From assembly GCA_947567075.1 (NCBI GenBank), contig CANOLZ010000009.1, positions 1-34,821 on the forward strand: 34,821 bases of DNA, read 5' to 3'. The position numbers and the translations under genes are program-made. Of the stretch, positions 9,430-18,537 are shown in pieces. The notes beneath the pieces were generated by a model. The model was not told the DNA's origin. It did not search any database and worked only from the letters and a program-made list of their open reading frames with translations. How positions within the stretch are numbered: the first letter of the stretch is position 1; every line of letters begins with the position of its first letter. Source of the stretch: an uncultured bacterium. Lineage in GTDB: Bacteria > Bacillota > Clostridia > Lachnospirales > Lachnospiraceae.

Positions 9430-9816
9430 TTATCTTTCATCAAGCACAACGGTTATATGGCTCATTCTCTTTTCGATTCTATAAGCTCTTCCCTGTGCCC
9501 TCGGTCTGATTCTCTTCATTGTTGGCCCTTTATTTGCATAACACTCTGCCACATATAATTTATCAACGTTCATTCCATTATTATTTTCAGCATTTGCAAT
9601 AGCTGACTCTAACAATTTTTTAATAATGCTGGCAGCATATCTTGGGCTGTATGCTAAAATGCTTAAAGCAGTCTGTACATTTTTTCCTCGAATAGCATCT
9701 AATACAAAACATGCTTTCTGTACGGAGACTCTTGCATAAGATAACTTTGCAGATGGTCTGCTGTCTTTTTGGGCATTTCTCTCTCTTTTGATTTGGGATC
9801 TATGTCCTCTTGCCAT
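9430..9816 (-). CDS. rplV: 50S ribosomal protein L22
   Basis: L22 (128 residues) has a globular domain on the 50S surface and a long beta hairpin that lines the exit tunnel. Motifs are [20 protein letters not shown] and [18 protein letters not shown] (the tunnel hairpin, residues 92-109) with HITVVL at the end. Substitutions and small changes in this hairpin confer macrolide resistance in other species; nothing unusual is evident here. Confidence 0.99.
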   Translation of the reverse strand: MARGHRSQIKRERNAQKDSRPSAKLSYARVSVQKACFVLDAIRGKNVQTALSILAYSPRYAASIIKKLLESAIANAENNNGMNVDKLYVAECYANKGPTMKRIRPRAQGRAYRIEKRMSHITVVLDER

Positions 9817-9836
9817 GGATGAAACCTCCTTTCAAA

Positions 9837-10118
9837 CTACCTTACCCTTGATTTTTTCTCATCTTTTCCATGTCCTCTATAGGTTCTTGTTGCTACAAAT
9901 TCTCCTAACTTATGCCCAACCATATCCTCGGTTACATACACTGGCACATGCTTTCTTCCATCATGGACTGCAAACGTATGTCCCACAAACTGTGGAAAAA
10001 TTGTTGAGCGTCGTGACCATGTTTTAATTACTTGCTTACTTCCAGCTTCATTCATCGCTTTTACTTTTTTCAATAAGCTCTCATCAGCAAAGGGACCTTT
10101 TTTCAGCGATCTTGCCAT
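9837..10118 (-). CDS. rpsS: 30S ribosomal protein S19
   Basis: S19 (93 residues) forms a complex with S13 in the 30S head. Start [18 protein letters not shown] and the signature [20 protein letters not shown] plus [19 protein letters not shown] are textbook. It lies 20 nt either side from rplB and rplV. An AGGAGG-type site precedes the ATG. Confidence 0.99.
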   Translation of the reverse strand: MARSLKKGPFADESLLKKVKAMNEAGSKQVIKTWSRRSTIFPQFVGHTFAVHDGRKHVPVYVTEDMVGHKLGEFVATRTYRGHGKDEKKSRVR

Positions 10119-10138
10119 TGCTACTACCTCCTTGTCAG

Positions 10139-10981
10139 TTATTTAATTGTTCTACCATCTCTTCTTCTTACAATCAATTTATTTGAATGTTTCTTTTTCT
10201 TTCTCGTCTTAAGGCCAAGTGCAGGCTTACCCCAAGGAGTACTTGGTCCTGGACGTCCAATTCCAGTCTTGCCTTCCCCGCCGCCGTGAGGGTGATCGTT
10301 AGGATTCATGGCAGATCCTCTGACTGTAGGCCGAATACCCATATGACGCTTTCTTCCTGCTTTTCCAATATTAATTAAATTGTGCTCCCCATTTCCTACT
10401 GTTCCCACAGTAGCCCTGCAAATAACAGGAACCATCCTCATTTCACCAGAAGGAAGTCTCAGAGTGGCATACTTTCCTTCCTTTGCCATAAGCTGGGCGC
10501 TATTTCCCGCAGAACGCACCAACTGTCCCCCTCTTCCTGGGTAAAGTTCAATATTATGAAGCTGGGTACCAACTGGAATATCTGTCAAAGGCAGACAGTT
10601 TCCTACCCTTACCTCTGCTTGGGATCCATTCATAACTTTCATCCCATCTGTCAATCCTTCTGGAGCAAGGATATATGCCTTTTCTCCGTCTGCATAGGAG
10701 ATTAATGCAATATTTGCGCTTCTATTCGGATCGTATTCTATTCCAATAACCGTTGCTGGAACACCATCTTTTTTTCTTTTAAAATCAATTATTCTATATT
10801 TTCTTCTAGAACCACCGCCTCTATGTCTGACTGTGATCTTTCCCTGGTTATTACGCCCTGAATTTTTCTTAAGAGAGGTGCAAAGAGACTTTTCTGGAGT
10901 CTTCTTTGTAATCTCAGCAAAATCAGAACCAGTCATACTTCTCCTAGAAGGTGTATATGGGTTATAGGTTTTAATTCCCAT
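10139..10981 (-). CDS. rplB: 50S ribosomal protein L2
   Basis: L2 (280 residues) is the most conserved large-subunit protein and supports subunit association and the peptidyl transferase centre. It starts [18 protein letters not shown]. The OB-fold and SH3-like domains contain [17 protein letters not shown] and [19 protein letters not shown], and the key C-terminal loop [11 protein letters not shown] lies near residues 228-238. An 83-nt gap separates it from rplW upstream, the longest gap inside the S10 half of the cluster. Confidence 0.99.
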   Translation of the reverse strand: MGIKTYNPYTPSRRSMTGSDFAEITKKTPEKSLCTSLKKNSGRNNQGKITVRHRGGGSRRKYRIIDFKRKKDGVPATVIGIEYDPNRSANIALISYADGEKAYILAPEGLTDGMKVMNGSQAEVRVGNCLPLTDIPVGTQLHNIELYPGRGGQLVRSAGNSAQLMAKEGKYATLRLPSGEMRMVPVICRATVGTVGNGEHNLINIGKAGRKRHMGIRPTVRGSAMNPNDHPHGGGEGKTGIGRPGPSTPWGKPALGLKTRKKKKHSNKLIVRRRDGRTIK

Positions 10982-11064
10982 CTTTGTTTCTCCTTTCCAA
11001 TTCCTGCTTATCTATCAAAATAAGGGACAGAGCTGCTTGTGACTTCTTTATTCTTCTTCCAAAA

Positions 11065-11364
11065 TTATAATCCTTCAAAAATTTCAATTTCTGCACTATC
11101 CTCTGTAAGCTGTACCATTGCCTTCTTTTTCTTAGAAGTTCTTCCAACAATATAACCTCTTCTCTTCTTTTTTCCTTTTAAGTTCATTGTATTGACTTTT
11201 TTCACCTTTGTCCCGGAAAACATTTTTTCAACAGCTTCTTTTATTTGAATTTTGTTTGCTTCAGGATGAACTAAAAATGTATATTTCTTAGAGCTCATTA
11301 AAGCCATACTCTTTTCCGTAATCACCGGCTTGAGGATTACATCATAATATTGAATATTTGCCAT
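11065..11364 (-). CDS. rplW: 50S ribosomal protein L23
   Basis: L23 (99 residues) lies at the tunnel exit and is the docking site for trigger factor and SRP. Motifs are [21 protein letters not shown] (split by the family loop), [17 protein letters not shown] and [19 protein letters not shown]. Its start overlaps the rplD stop by one base, so the pair is coupled. Confidence 0.99.
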   Translation of the reverse strand: MANIQYYDVILKPVITEKSMALMSSKKYTFLVHPEANKIQIKEAVEKMFSGTKVKKVNTMNLKGKKKRRGYIVGRTSKKKKAMVQLTEDSAEIEIFEGL

Positions 11365-11984
11365 TATGCATACACCTCCTCAATATTTGCTATAGCAGCT
11401 TTCGTTACAATAACTGTGTTGTACTTTAATATATCATACACATTCATAGAGCTTGCCAACGTTGTTCGCACATTAGGTATATTTCTTGCAGACATGACAA
11501 CATTTTGATCACTTTCATGAATAACTACAAGAGCTCTGCCAACGTTTAGATTATTTAAAACATTCTTAAATTTCTTTGTTTTAATTTCGTCCAGCTTCAG
11601 CTCATCCAAAACAATAAATTTATTCTCCTGTACTCTAGAAGTTAAAGCAGATTTTAAAGCTAACCTCTTCTCCTTTTTATTCATCTTAAAAGAATAATCT
11701 CTTGGCGTTGGTGCAAAAACTACTCCGCCTCCCTTCCATTGAGGAGCCCTAATGGAGCCTTGCCTTGCATGACCTGTTCCTTTCTGCCTCCAAGGCTTTC
11801 TTCCACCTCCAGAAACTTCTGAACGGGTTTTTGCCTTCTGGGTTCCTTGACGTTTGTTTGCAAGATGCCAAACAACTGCCATATGAACCAAATGCTCGTT
11901 TACCTTTACACCGAATATCTCATCACTTAAGTCTATTTTTCCAACTTCATTGCCTTCCATATTATAAACAGCTACATTCGCCAT
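11364..11984 (-). CDS. rplD: 50S ribosomal protein L4
   Basis: L4 (206 residues) has a globular domain and a long loop reaching the tunnel constriction, visible as [18 protein letters not shown] (residues 60-77). In enteric bacteria L4 also represses the S10 operon through the leader RNA. Because a structured leader precedes rpsJ here, L4 is one candidate ligand, but this is inference. The gene overlaps rplW by one base and follows rplC by 31 nt. Confidence 0.99.
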   Translation of the reverse strand: MANVAVYNMEGNEVGKIDLSDEIFGVKVNEHLVHMAVVWHLANKRQGTQKAKTRSEVSGGGRKPWRQKGTGHARQGSIRAPQWKGGGVVFAPTPRDYSFKMNKKEKRLALKSALTSRVQENKFIVLDELKLDEIKTKKFKNVLNNLNVGRALVVIHESDQNVVMSARNIPNVRTTLASSMNVYDILKYNTVIVTKAAIANIEEVYA

Positions 11985-12015
11985 CTGTGTATTCCTCCTT
12001 TCCGCACTGTCCTAA

Positions 12016-12699
12016 TTAGCGTTCTATTTTTGCCGCTTCCTTAACGGTTACTAACCCTTTTTTTGGACCTGGCACAGCACCTTTTACTAATAACAAATTT
12101 TTCTCTGCATCTACTCTTACAACTGCAAGATTTTGGACTGTCACCTTCACACTTCCCATATGTCCAGGCATCCCTTTTCCTTTAAAAACTTTGCTAGGGC
12201 TTGAGCATGCTCCATTGGAACCTTGATGGCGGTGGAACTTAGAACCATGGGTCATTGGTCCTCTATGCTGTCCATGTCTTTTAATAGCCCCTTGAAAGCC
12301 TTTTCCTTTTGAGATTGCTGTTGCATCTATCTTATCTCCAGCTTCAAAAATATCCGCTTTTATTTCTTGCGCTAATGTATACTCAGCAGCATTTTCAAAT
12401 TGAAACTCTCTAATAAATCTCTTTCCACTTACCCCAGCCTTATCAAAGTGTCCCTTCAGAGGTTTGGTCACTCCATGTCTATGGATAATTTCCCTTCTGC
12501 CTCCTTTATCTTTGTTGATAATCCTTTCTTTCTTATCCAGGAATCCAACCTGCACTGCACTGTACCCATCATTTTCAACGGTCTTGATTTGTGTCACAAC
12601 ACAAGGACCCGCTTGAAGAACCGTGACTGGGATCAAGACGCCATTTTCGTCAAAGATTTGAGTCATACCGATTTTTGTAGCTAAAATTCCTTTTTTCAT
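12016..12699 (-). CDS. rplC: 50S ribosomal protein L3
   Basis: L3 (227 residues) nucleates 50S assembly; its extension approaches the peptidyl transferase centre. Motifs are [40 protein letters not shown] and [24 protein letters not shown] text near residues 160-175. An insertion around residues 57-80 ([20 protein letters not shown]) makes it longer than the 209-residue E. coli protein; I recall similar insertions in other Lachnospiraceae. It is the second gene of the operon. Confidence 0.98.
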   Translation of the reverse strand: MKKGILATKIGMTQIFDENGVLIPVTVLQAGPCVVTQIKTVENDGYSAVQVGFLDKKERIINKDKGGRREIIHRHGVTKPLKGHFDKAGVSGKRFIREFQFENAAEYTLAQEIKADIFEAGDKIDATAISKGKGFQGAIKRHGQHRGPMTHGSKFHRHQGSNGACSSPSKVFKGKGMPGHMGSVKVTVQNLAVVRVDAEKNLLLVKGAVPGPKKGLVTVKEAAKIER

Positions 12700-12767
12700 A
12701 CTTTGCTTTTACCTCCTGTTTTTTCTACAGCGGCCTGATAATCTATATCATGCATACTAGTAGAGGT

Positions 12768-13085
12768 TTATTTGTTTTTCATTTTAATATCAATATAAAC
12801 ACCAGCTGGCATTTCCAGTCTAGACAGAGCGTCCACTGTCTTTGGAGTGGGCTGAATAATGTCAATGAGTCTTTTATGGGTTCTTTGTTCAAACTGTTCC
12901 CTGGAATCTTTGTATTTATGAACTGCTCTCAGTATTGTCACCACTTCCTTCTTCGTAGGAAGGGGGACTGGCCCACTCACTTGGGATCCATTTTTCTTAA
13001 CCGTTTCAATAATTTTCTTGGCAGACGCATCAACCAACTGGTGTTCGTACGCTTTTAATGTAATTCTCATTACTTGACTTGCCAT
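12768..13085 (-). CDS. rpsJ: 30S ribosomal protein S10
   Basis: S10 (105 residues; also NusE in antitermination complexes) is the first gene of the cluster. Motifs are [39 protein letters not shown] and [20 protein letters not shown]. The ATG follows a GGAGG site. It lies about 233 nt downstream of the predicted transcription start, behind a structured leader. A 68-nt gap separates it from rplC. Confidence 0.99.
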   Translation of the reverse strand: MASQVMRITLKAYEHQLVDASAKKIIETVKKNGSQVSGPVPLPTKKEVVTILRAVHKYKDSREQFEQRTHKRLIDIIQPTPKTVDALSRLEMPAGVYIDIKMKNK

Positions 13086-13318
13086 AAAAAAAGTCGCCTC
13101 CTTTTCGCACTTTTATATTCTTAAGTACGACAAGCGGTGACTGTACACTCTTCCGTGTGTGTCCTATAACACACCCTTTCTGCTTCTAGGCAGATTTTAT
13201 ATTGTACAGTGACTTGTCGCCAGTTTCCTAAACTTGACATTCGCTCCGCAGAAAACCTGCCCAACTTTCCTTTGTGTAAGGCAGCAACCTCTTGCTTCAC
13301 AGCTATCATGCCACAGCA
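13086..13318 (-). ncRNA. Structured 5' leader of the S10 operon
   Basis: This untranslated leader lies between the predicted start of transcription (about 13318) and rpsJ. On the transcript, a 7-bp outer stem (13213-13219 with 13128-13134) and an 8-bp inner stem (13203-13210 with 13140-13147, ACTGTACA/TGTACAGT) are separated by an asymmetric internal loop. They enclose two small hairpins: 13179-13194 (5 bp) and 13157-13174 (6 bp). Together this is a three-way junction ending 42 nt before the rpsJ start. The 5' half also has GC-rich complementary blocks. Such a leader suggests autogenous control by an encoded protein (S10, L4 or another). I cannot assign a known RNA family. Confidence 0.6.
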
Positions 13319-13324
13319 TTATTT

Positions 13325-13353
13325 ATTATAATGGATATTTTATAATAATTCAA
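13325..13353 (-). promoter_or_regulatory. SigA-type promoter of the S10 operon
   Basis: Read on the minus strand, TTGAAT (13348-13353) and a perfect TATAAT (13325-13330) are separated by exactly 17 bp. The predicted start is near 13318, which yields a leader of about 233 nt before rpsJ. This is the only strong promoter I see upstream of the whole cluster. Confidence 0.75.
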
Positions 13354-13399
13354 TCATTTTTTTTAATTTTTTATGAATGTAAGCCATCCTTGATAAAAA

Positions 13400-13428
13400 T
13401 TGAAACTTTCTATAAAAAATGCTATAAT
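13400..13428 (+). promoter_or_regulatory. SigA-type promoter of the methyltransferase gene
   Basis: TTGAAA (13400-13405) and TATAAT (13423-13428) are spaced by 17 bp and lie about 33 bp before the methyltransferase ATG. The promoter is divergent from the S10 promoter, with about 46 bp between the two -35 hexamers. Confidence 0.75.
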
Positions 13429-13461
13429 TTGTTCATTATAATAATCAAAGAGGAAAACTCT

Positions 13462-14328
13462 ATGTGGATATCAAATCAATGGAAAGACTATGAAATTTTA
13501 GATACATCAAATGGAGAAAAGTTAGAGCGTTGGGGAAATTATCTCCTTGTAAGACCCGATCCCCAAGTAATCTGGAAAACCCCGAAAAAAAACCCTGGGT
13601 GGAAAAAGCATAATGGACACTATTATCGCAGCAGCAATGGAGGAGGTGAATGGGAATTTTTTCATTTACCAGAGCAATGGACTATTGGATATGGCAGCCT
13701 CACCTTTCATTTAAAACCATTTGCATTTAAACATACAGGCCTTTTTCCAGAGCAAGCTGTTAATTGGGATTGGTTTGCCAAAAAAATAAAAAAGTCCAGA
13801 AGGCCTATTAAAATTTTAAATCTTTTTGCATATACTGGAGGAGCAACCTTAGCCGCTGCTGCTGCCGGCGCAAGTGTGACTCATGTAGATGCCTCCAAAG
13901 GAATGGTTTCCTGGGCAAAGGAAAACGCTGCTTCCTCAGGCTTAGGAAAGGCCCCTGTCCGCTGGCTCGTAGATGACTGCGTAAAATTTGTAGAGCGGGA
14001 AATACGCAGAGGAAACACTTATGATGGGATTATTATGGATCCTCCTTCCTATGGAAGAGGACCAAAAGGAGAACTATGGAAAATAGAAGATTCCATTTAT
14101 TCTTTTATAAAACTGTGTGCCAAACTTTTATCAAAAGATCCTTTGTTTTTTCTCATAAACAGCTATACTACTGGCTTACAGCCAGCAGTTTTATCTTATC
14201 TTCTCCACTCCATTATTGTAAAAAAAGCTGGGGGTACAGTTTTTGCAGAGGAAATAGGCATTCCAGTAAAAGACAGTGGCTTAATTCTTCCCTGCGGCTC
14301 CAGCGGGCGATGGAGCTTTGAAGCTTAA
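13462..14328 (+). CDS. Class I SAM-dependent methyltransferase (rRNA-type)
   Basis: This 288-residue cytosolic protein has the Rossmann motif I ILNLFAYTGGATLAAAAAGA (residues 118-137), an acidic SAM-ribose position after motif II (HVDAS, 141-145) and the catalytic/substrate loop MDPPSYGRGPKGELW (192-206). This combination marks the RlmI/RlmK-like Methyltrans_SAM group, which methylates rRNA; the exact target is not readable. The N-terminal 90 residues are not a PUA domain. The start ATG is preceded by AGAGG with 8-nt spacing; an in-frame upstream extension has no start signal. It is monocistronic with its own promoter. Confidence 0.85.
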   Translation: MWISNQWKDYEILDTSNGEKLERWGNYLLVRPDPQVIWKTPKKNPGWKKHNGHYYRSSNGGGEWEFFHLPEQWTIGYGSLTFHLKPFAFKHTGLFPEQAVNWDWFAKKIKKSRRPIKILNLFAYTGGATLAAAAAGASVTHVDASKGMVSWAKENAASSGLGKAPVRWLVDDCVKFVEREIRRGNTYDGIIMDPPSYGRGPKGELWKIEDSIYSFIKLCAKLLSKDPLFFLINSYTTGLQPAVLSYLLHSIIVKKAGGTVFAEEIGIPVKDSGLILPCGSSGRWSFEA

Positions 14329-14372
14329 CAGTTTCCCTTGCATACCTGTAGCAATGCTAAAAATATAGACTT

Positions 14373-14430
14373 CAAAAAAAGAAATGGGGAGAAAAAATTT
14401 TTGTTCATCTTCAAAAATTCTTCCCCCATT
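14373..14430 (-). terminator. Rho-independent terminator after the lipoprotein gene
   Basis: AATGGGG (14383-14389) pairs with CCCCATT at 14424-14430 and is extended by A/T-rich arms. On the minus strand the stem is followed by a T-rich run (complement of 14373-14381). The U tract faces the minus strand, so it most likely ends the lipoprotein transcript. It may also stop plus-strand reading from the methyltransferase gene. Confidence 0.6.
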
Positions 14431-14463
14431 GTCTGTGCTATAGACTGCTTTATTGCATTTTTC

Positions 14464-15045
14464 TTAATCATTAATACCAAATTTAATTTCCAACATATCT
14501 TCTGCTCTATCCAGCTGATCCTCCAACAAATCTACCTCTCTATCTTTTGTTACATATGTCATTCTATCCATTGCACCTGATTTAAACTGAATCTCCAGCT
14601 CATCATCATAGTAATCGATCTCTCTCTCTACTGCTTTTAACTCATCTTTAATTTGAAAAAACTGTCCTATCTGTTCGTCTCTTGAGCCAGCAGGAGCTGC
14701 TGCATTTACCTTTTCTACTGCCGCATTTGTTAAAGTTGTCAACTCTTCAATTGTTTTTACTTGTATCCCCACTTGCCCTTGTACTGCAGTAGCCGGAGTT
14801 GTACCTGCCACAGGATTAGCGCTTGCATCTGGAACAGCTGCTGGAGTTGTTGTCTCTCCAACTGGAGTTGTTACTCCTGTAGATGCCACTCCTGTATCTG
14901 CTGCTCCTGTTCCCCCTACCTGTTGCTGTAAATTTGCCACTTCTCCCTGGGGTTGCTGAGCTTGAGCGCTGTTGTTACTATTGCAGGCTGTCATAAATAG
15001 TCCTGATAATATGCCAGTTATAAGAAGTACTTTCATTTTTTTCAT
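14464..15045 (-). CDS. Secreted lipoprotein, function unknown
   Basis: This 193-residue protein starts MKKMKVLLITGILSGLFMTA followed by the lipobox cysteine (residue 21), so it is probably lipidated and surface-anchored. A low-complexity Gln/Ala/Thr/Pro-rich linker (residues 25-100) leads to a charged helical C-terminal domain (residues 105-193) with likely coiled-coil character (ELKAVEREIDYYDDELEIQF). The start at 15045 is chosen because GAGAGG lies nine bases upstream; in-frame upstream ATGs are less well placed. It lies back to back with the two-component system, so it may be sensed by or regulated through it. I recognise no named family. Confidence 0.8.
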   Translation of the reverse strand: MKKMKVLLITGILSGLFMTACNSNNSAQAQQPQGEVANLQQQVGGTGAADTGVASTGVTTPVGETTTPAAVPDASANPVAGTTPATAVQGQVGIQVKTIEELTTLTNAAVEKVNAAAPAGSRDEQIGQFFQIKDELKAVEREIDYYDDELEIQFKSGAMDRMTYVTKDREVDLLEDQLDRAEDMLEIKFGIND

Positions 15046-15252
15046 AATCATTTTCCTCTCTGTCTTTTCATTTTTGTTTTTGATGTTTATTATCATATTC
15101 ATATTTTATTAAAACAACATGAAAAAAAACAATATGAAAAAAAATTTTATTCTTAATGCTTTTTTCATTTTTTTATATTATAATTTTTATAAATAAGAAA
15201 AGAACCTTTTCCTATATTAATAGTAACATAGCATATTTGAAGGAGGACTGCA

Positions 15253-15933
15253 ATGAGAATTTTAGTTGTAGAGGACGAACTGCATTTGCAAAAGACGATC
15301 TGTAAACGGCTGGAAATTGAACATTACAGCGTCGATGCCTGTGACAATGGATTGGAAGCTCTAGATTATATTGAAATGACCCCCTACGATATCATTATTC
15401 TCGATATTATGATACCAGGTATAGATGGTTTGGAAGTCCTTCGAAGAATACGGGCTTCTGGTAATCGGACTCCTGTTCTCTTCTTAACAGCAAGAGATAG
15501 TGTGCAAGATAGGGTTTCTGGTTTAGATACAGGAGCCGATGATTATTTGGTTAAGCCCTTTGCCTTTGACGAGCTTCTTGCCAGAATCCGAGCGGCTATC
15601 CGCCGTCATACCAGTTCCCAGCCAGTTTCCAATGAATTAAAATTAAGTGATCTCGTTTTAGATTGTGCCAGCCATGCTGTTTCCAGAGGGGGAAAACCTA
15701 TTGAGTTGTCCGCAAAAGAATATTCTATTTTGGAATATATGATGCGTCATCAGGGAATTGTACTCTCTAGGGAACAGCTAGAACAACATGCATGGAATTA
15801 TGACTATATGGGTGGTTCCAATATAGTAGATGTTTATATTCGTTATTTAAGGAAAAAAATTGACTCAGATTTTGAACCCAAATTAATCCACACTGTCCGA
15901 GGAATCGGCTATGTATTACGAATTGATGAATAA
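15253..15933 (+). CDS. OmpR/PhoB-family response regulator
   Basis: This 226-residue regulator has a receiver domain (residues 1-115) with acidic pocket Glu8-Asp9, phosphoacceptor Asp51 in IIILDIMIPG, Thr79 and Lys101, then a winged-helix DNA-binding domain (about 128-225) ending RKKIDSDFEPKLIHTVRGIG. GGAGG lies seven bases before the ATG. It is co-transcribed with the kinase 24 bp downstream. A TATAAT at 15179-15184 lies upstream, without a good -35. The signal and targets are unknown; the CutR/CusR-like organisation is common in gut Firmicutes. Confidence 0.95.
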   Translation: MRILVVEDELHLQKTICKRLEIEHYSVDACDNGLEALDYIEMTPYDIIILDIMIPGIDGLEVLRRIRASGNRTPVLFLTARDSVQDRVSGLDTGADDYLVKPFAFDELLARIRAAIRRHTSSQPVSNELKLSDLVLDCASHAVSRGGKPIELSAKEYSILEYMMRHQGIVLSREQLEQHAWNYDYMGGSNIVDVYIRYLRKKIDSDFEPKLIHTVRGIGYVLRIDE

Positions 15934-15957
15934 AAAGCAGCAAAGGAGCGTGAAATA

Positions 15958-17340
15958 ATGAAACCATTGTCTATAAAAATGAAAATCACCCTTTGGCATA
16001 CTGCCTTTATCTTTTTCATTACAATGCTAATGCTTAGCTTTATTATATCTATTTCAAGGAAATTTCTAGGAGCCGAATTTCGATCTGAATTAATAGAAGA
16101 AACTGCAGAGTTTGTGGATGACATAGAAATCTATGGAACTAGTTACTATTATGATGATCCTCCTTCTTTTTATGAAGATGGAATTTTATTCAGTGTCTAC
16201 AACAGCCAGGGACAGTTATTAGAAGGAAGCGTCCCCAATGGATTTCCCTTGAATACTACCCTTAATAATGGACTCCTTCAGGAGATCTCCTCTGTTTCTG
16301 GAAAATGGATGATCTATGATGTGGCCATTCCATTAGGAAATGGGCAGCATTTATGGGTCAGGGGCGTCTCTTCCTCTGAGGCATTAACAGGGCTTAGCAG
16401 AATTTTCCTTGCCTTCCTCTTTATTTCTTGTCCTATTCTCATTATTGTCGCAGCCCTTGGAGGATATTTCATTACGAAAAGGGCCTTCAATCCTGTGGAA
16501 AAAATACGTGAGACAGCAGAAATTATAGGGAAGGAAGGCGATTTGTCAAAAAGAATACCTGTTCCTAAAGTAAAGGATGAACTCTATGCATTAGCTGACA
16601 CTTTTAATGCAATGTTAACTCGCTTAGAGGAAGCCTTCCAAAATGAACGCCAATTTACAGCGGATGCCTCCCATGAGCTGCGCACTCCTACAGCAGTTAT
16701 CCTTTCCCAGTGCGAATATGCCCTTCTCCCAGACGCTTCTGAAAAAGAGCATTTGGAAAGCCTATTGGTTATTGAAAATCAGGCGAAAAAAATGTCCGCC
16801 CTCATCTCCAGCCTTCTTCTCTTTGCAAGAGCTGATAATAAAAAGCAGGTTCTTCAAATGGAAAAAGTAGATTTAAGTGTGCTGGCAGAAATGGTTTTGG
16901 AAGAACTTACAACAAAAGCAGAGAAAAAACAAATTACTTTGTTTTCCTCCTTACATCCTGATGTTTTTGTTATGGGAGATCAATCCTTTCTCATGAGACT
17001 TTTTATTAATTTAATAGAAAACAGCATTCATTACGGTAAGGAAGGAGGGAGAACTTCCGTGGAGTTATATGAGCAGTCAGGCCAGGCTTTATGCCGTATT
17101 GAAGATAATGGAATTGGGATTTCCAAAGATGATCTGCCAAATATATGGAAACGGTTTTACAGGGCTGACAAAGCAAGGACGTTATCCAATGAAAGCGGCA
17201 CTGGCCTAGGCCTTTCTATGGTTCAGTGGATTGTCACTGCTCATCACGGTCATATTGAAGTGGAAAGCTCCCTAAGTCGGGGAACTTGTTTCACTTTCTG
17301 CCTTCCTCTTGTTCCCTCGGAAAGTCTCTCTATGTCATAA
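15958..17340 (+). CDS. Sensor histidine kinase, HAMP-HisKA type
   Basis: This 460-residue membrane kinase has TM1 at about 10-32, an extracellular sensor of about 110 residues rich in Tyr/Asp (TSYYYDDPPSFYEDG), TM2 at about 147-171, a HAMP linker (172-225), HisKA with phospho-accepting His239 in SHELRTP, N box NLIENSIHYG (351-360), G1 DNGIG (383-387) and G2 GTGLGLS (414-420). All catalytic boxes are intact, so the kinase should be active. It phosphorylates the regulator encoded just upstream. A strong terminator follows 29 bp after the stop. Confidence 0.95.
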   Translation: MKPLSIKMKITLWHTAFIFFITMLMLSFIISISRKFLGAEFRSELIEETAEFVDDIEIYGTSYYYDDPPSFYEDGILFSVYNSQGQLLEGSVPNGFPLNTTLNNGLLQEISSVSGKWMIYDVAIPLGNGQHLWVRGVSSSEALTGLSRIFLAFLFISCPILIIVAALGGYFITKRAFNPVEKIRETAEIIGKEGDLSKRIPVPKVKDELYALADTFNAMLTRLEEAFQNERQFTADASHELRTPTAVILSQCEYALLPDASEKEHLESLLVIENQAKKMSALISSLLLFARADNKKQVLQMEKVDLSVLAEMVLEELTTKAEKKQITLFSSLHPDVFVMGDQSFLMRLFINLIENSIHYGKEGGRTSVELYEQSGQALCRIEDNGIGISKDDLPNIWKRFYRADKARTLSNESGTGLGLSMVQWIVTAHHGHIEVESSLSRGTCFTFCLPLVPSESLSMS

Positions 17341-17368
17341 TTTTTAGATAAATTTCTTGCAAAAACAT

Positions 17369-17408
17369 AGTCCCTTGCTAAAATAATGTCTTTCTTTAGC
17401 AAGGGACT
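17369..17408. terminator. Bidirectional terminator between convergent genes
   Basis: A perfect 14-bp inverted repeat (AGTCCCTTGCTAAA at 17369-17382 and its complement at 17395-17408) encloses a 12-nt loop. T-rich sequence follows on the plus strand (TATCCTTTATTTTTC), and a weaker T run lies on the minus side. It separates the sensor kinase from the convergent cytidylate-kinase-like gene. Confidence 0.85.
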
Positions 17409-17421
17409 TATCCTTTATTTT

Positions 17422-18030
17422 TCAATCTTTTTTCGCTGCCAAAACAAGGAGTTCTGTACATAAATCCATTCCAAGTACACCACTATCTAAACATAATTCA
17501 AAAAACTCTTTTTCTCCCCACGACCATTCCGTGTGGGTTTTATAAAACTCTTTTCTTCTCTTATCCATTTTCTTTAAGGCAGCCTCGGCTTCCTCTGCCT
17601 TAATCTTTTCAAACTCAATAGCCCTGCGTAGTCTTGCCTCTTTATCCGCATGGATAAATACATTTAAGCAATCTTCCCTATCCCTCAATATATATCCTGC
17701 ACTTCTTCCCACTATAACACAAGGTCCTTCTTTCGAAATGTTCTCAATAATATTTTTCTCTTCCAAAAATATTTGTTCTGCCATGGGAGGCACTTTTCCT
17801 TCCTTCTTACCGCTTCCCCCTAAAGGTGACTGGGACAAATTCATTAGCTTGCTTCCAGAACTTGTCTCCTCCAATTCTCCAATATACATTGCTGGAATCT
17901 GAAGCTTTTTAGCAACCTGGGCTAAAATTTCCTGATTATAAAATTCATATCCCAGTTCCTTTGCTACTCTTCTTCCAATTTCATGTCCCCCGCTCGCAAA
18001 CTGTCTCTCAATGGTAATAATACGGTACAT
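17422..18030 (-). CDS. Cytidylate kinase-like protein
   Basis: This 202-residue P-loop-like protein starts MYRIITIERQFASGGHEIG, where the nucleotide-binding loop has the form ASGGHEIG rather than a classical GxxGxGKS. It continues with GRSAGYILRDREDCLNVFIH and RRKEFYKTHTEWSWG, matching the cytidylate-kinase-like family (Pfam AAA_33/Cytidylate_kin2 type). The family is widespread in Lachnospiraceae and its substrate is uncertain. AGGAGG lies seven bases before this ATG, which rules out the longer in-frame reading. It follows the MoxR-associated small gene by about 96 nt and may be the last gene of that operon. Confidence 0.8.
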   Translation of the reverse strand: MYRIITIERQFASGGHEIGRRVAKELGYEFYNQEILAQVAKKLQIPAMYIGELEETSSGSKLMNLSQSPLGGSGKKEGKVPPMAEQIFLEEKNIIENISKEGPCVIVGRSAGYILRDREDCLNVFIHADKEARLRRAIEFEKIKAEEAEAALKKMDKRRKEFYKTHTEWSWGEKEFFELCLDSGVLGMDLCTELLVLAAKKD

Positions 18031-18126
18031 AATCATTCCTCCTATTCTAACCTGTGAATATATGTTTGAATGGTATAATATATATTGACTATAACATAAA
18101 ATATTGTTCATATTCAACAAAAGCAT

Positions 18127-18537
18127 TTACGATTCTATCCTTTTTAACAATTCATCTTCCCTGTCTTGAAATAAAAGCTTTTTATTATATTGATAATATC
18201 TCTCACATTCATATTCCTGAAGAAATTGAATGCAATGATTATTCATATTTAACTGTGTCACAAAAATAACCATTTCCTGGCTGTCTCCAAAGGCAGCTTC
18301 CATAAAGTTAAATCCATTTTCCAACATGGAACCAGCTCTATCCACTGCTTCCTCCAACTGTGTACTTTCCTCTTGAAACAATTCTCTAAGGCGGCTCCAG
18401 GCATCCTCCCTATTATCTAATTGTTCCGACTTTAATATATGATCATATTCTTCTAATTTTCTAAGAACAGTTTTAAATAAATGATCCTGTCTTATAAACA
18501 AAAATTCATGTTTTTTTTTATTTTTCCATTCCTTCAC
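18127..18537 (-). CDS. Small helical protein of the MoxR-VWA operon
   Basis: This 136-residue, predominantly helical and highly charged protein (RKLEEYDHILKSEQLDNRED; ELFQEESTQLEEAVDRAG) has no signal peptide or TM segment. I do not recognise the family. Its only plausible start is a GTG that lies inside the last codons of the MoxR gene (20-nt overlap) without its own SD, which points to translational coupling and a stoichiometric partner role with the ATPase. It could be an adaptor or assembly subunit. Confidence 0.65.
   Translation of the reverse strand: MKEWKNKKKHEFLFIRQDHLFKTVLRKLEEYDHILKSEQLDNREDAWSRLRELFQEESTQLEEAVDRAGSMLENGFNFMEAAFGDSQEMVIFVTQLNMNNHCIQFLQEYECERYYQYNKKLLFQDREDELLKRIES

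Noticed and set aside
13121..13309. 62-codon minus-strand reading frame in the S10 leader
   Set aside because: It has no ribosome binding site and its bases are constrained by the leader hairpins. I treat it as untranslated, although a regulatory upstream ORF is not excluded.
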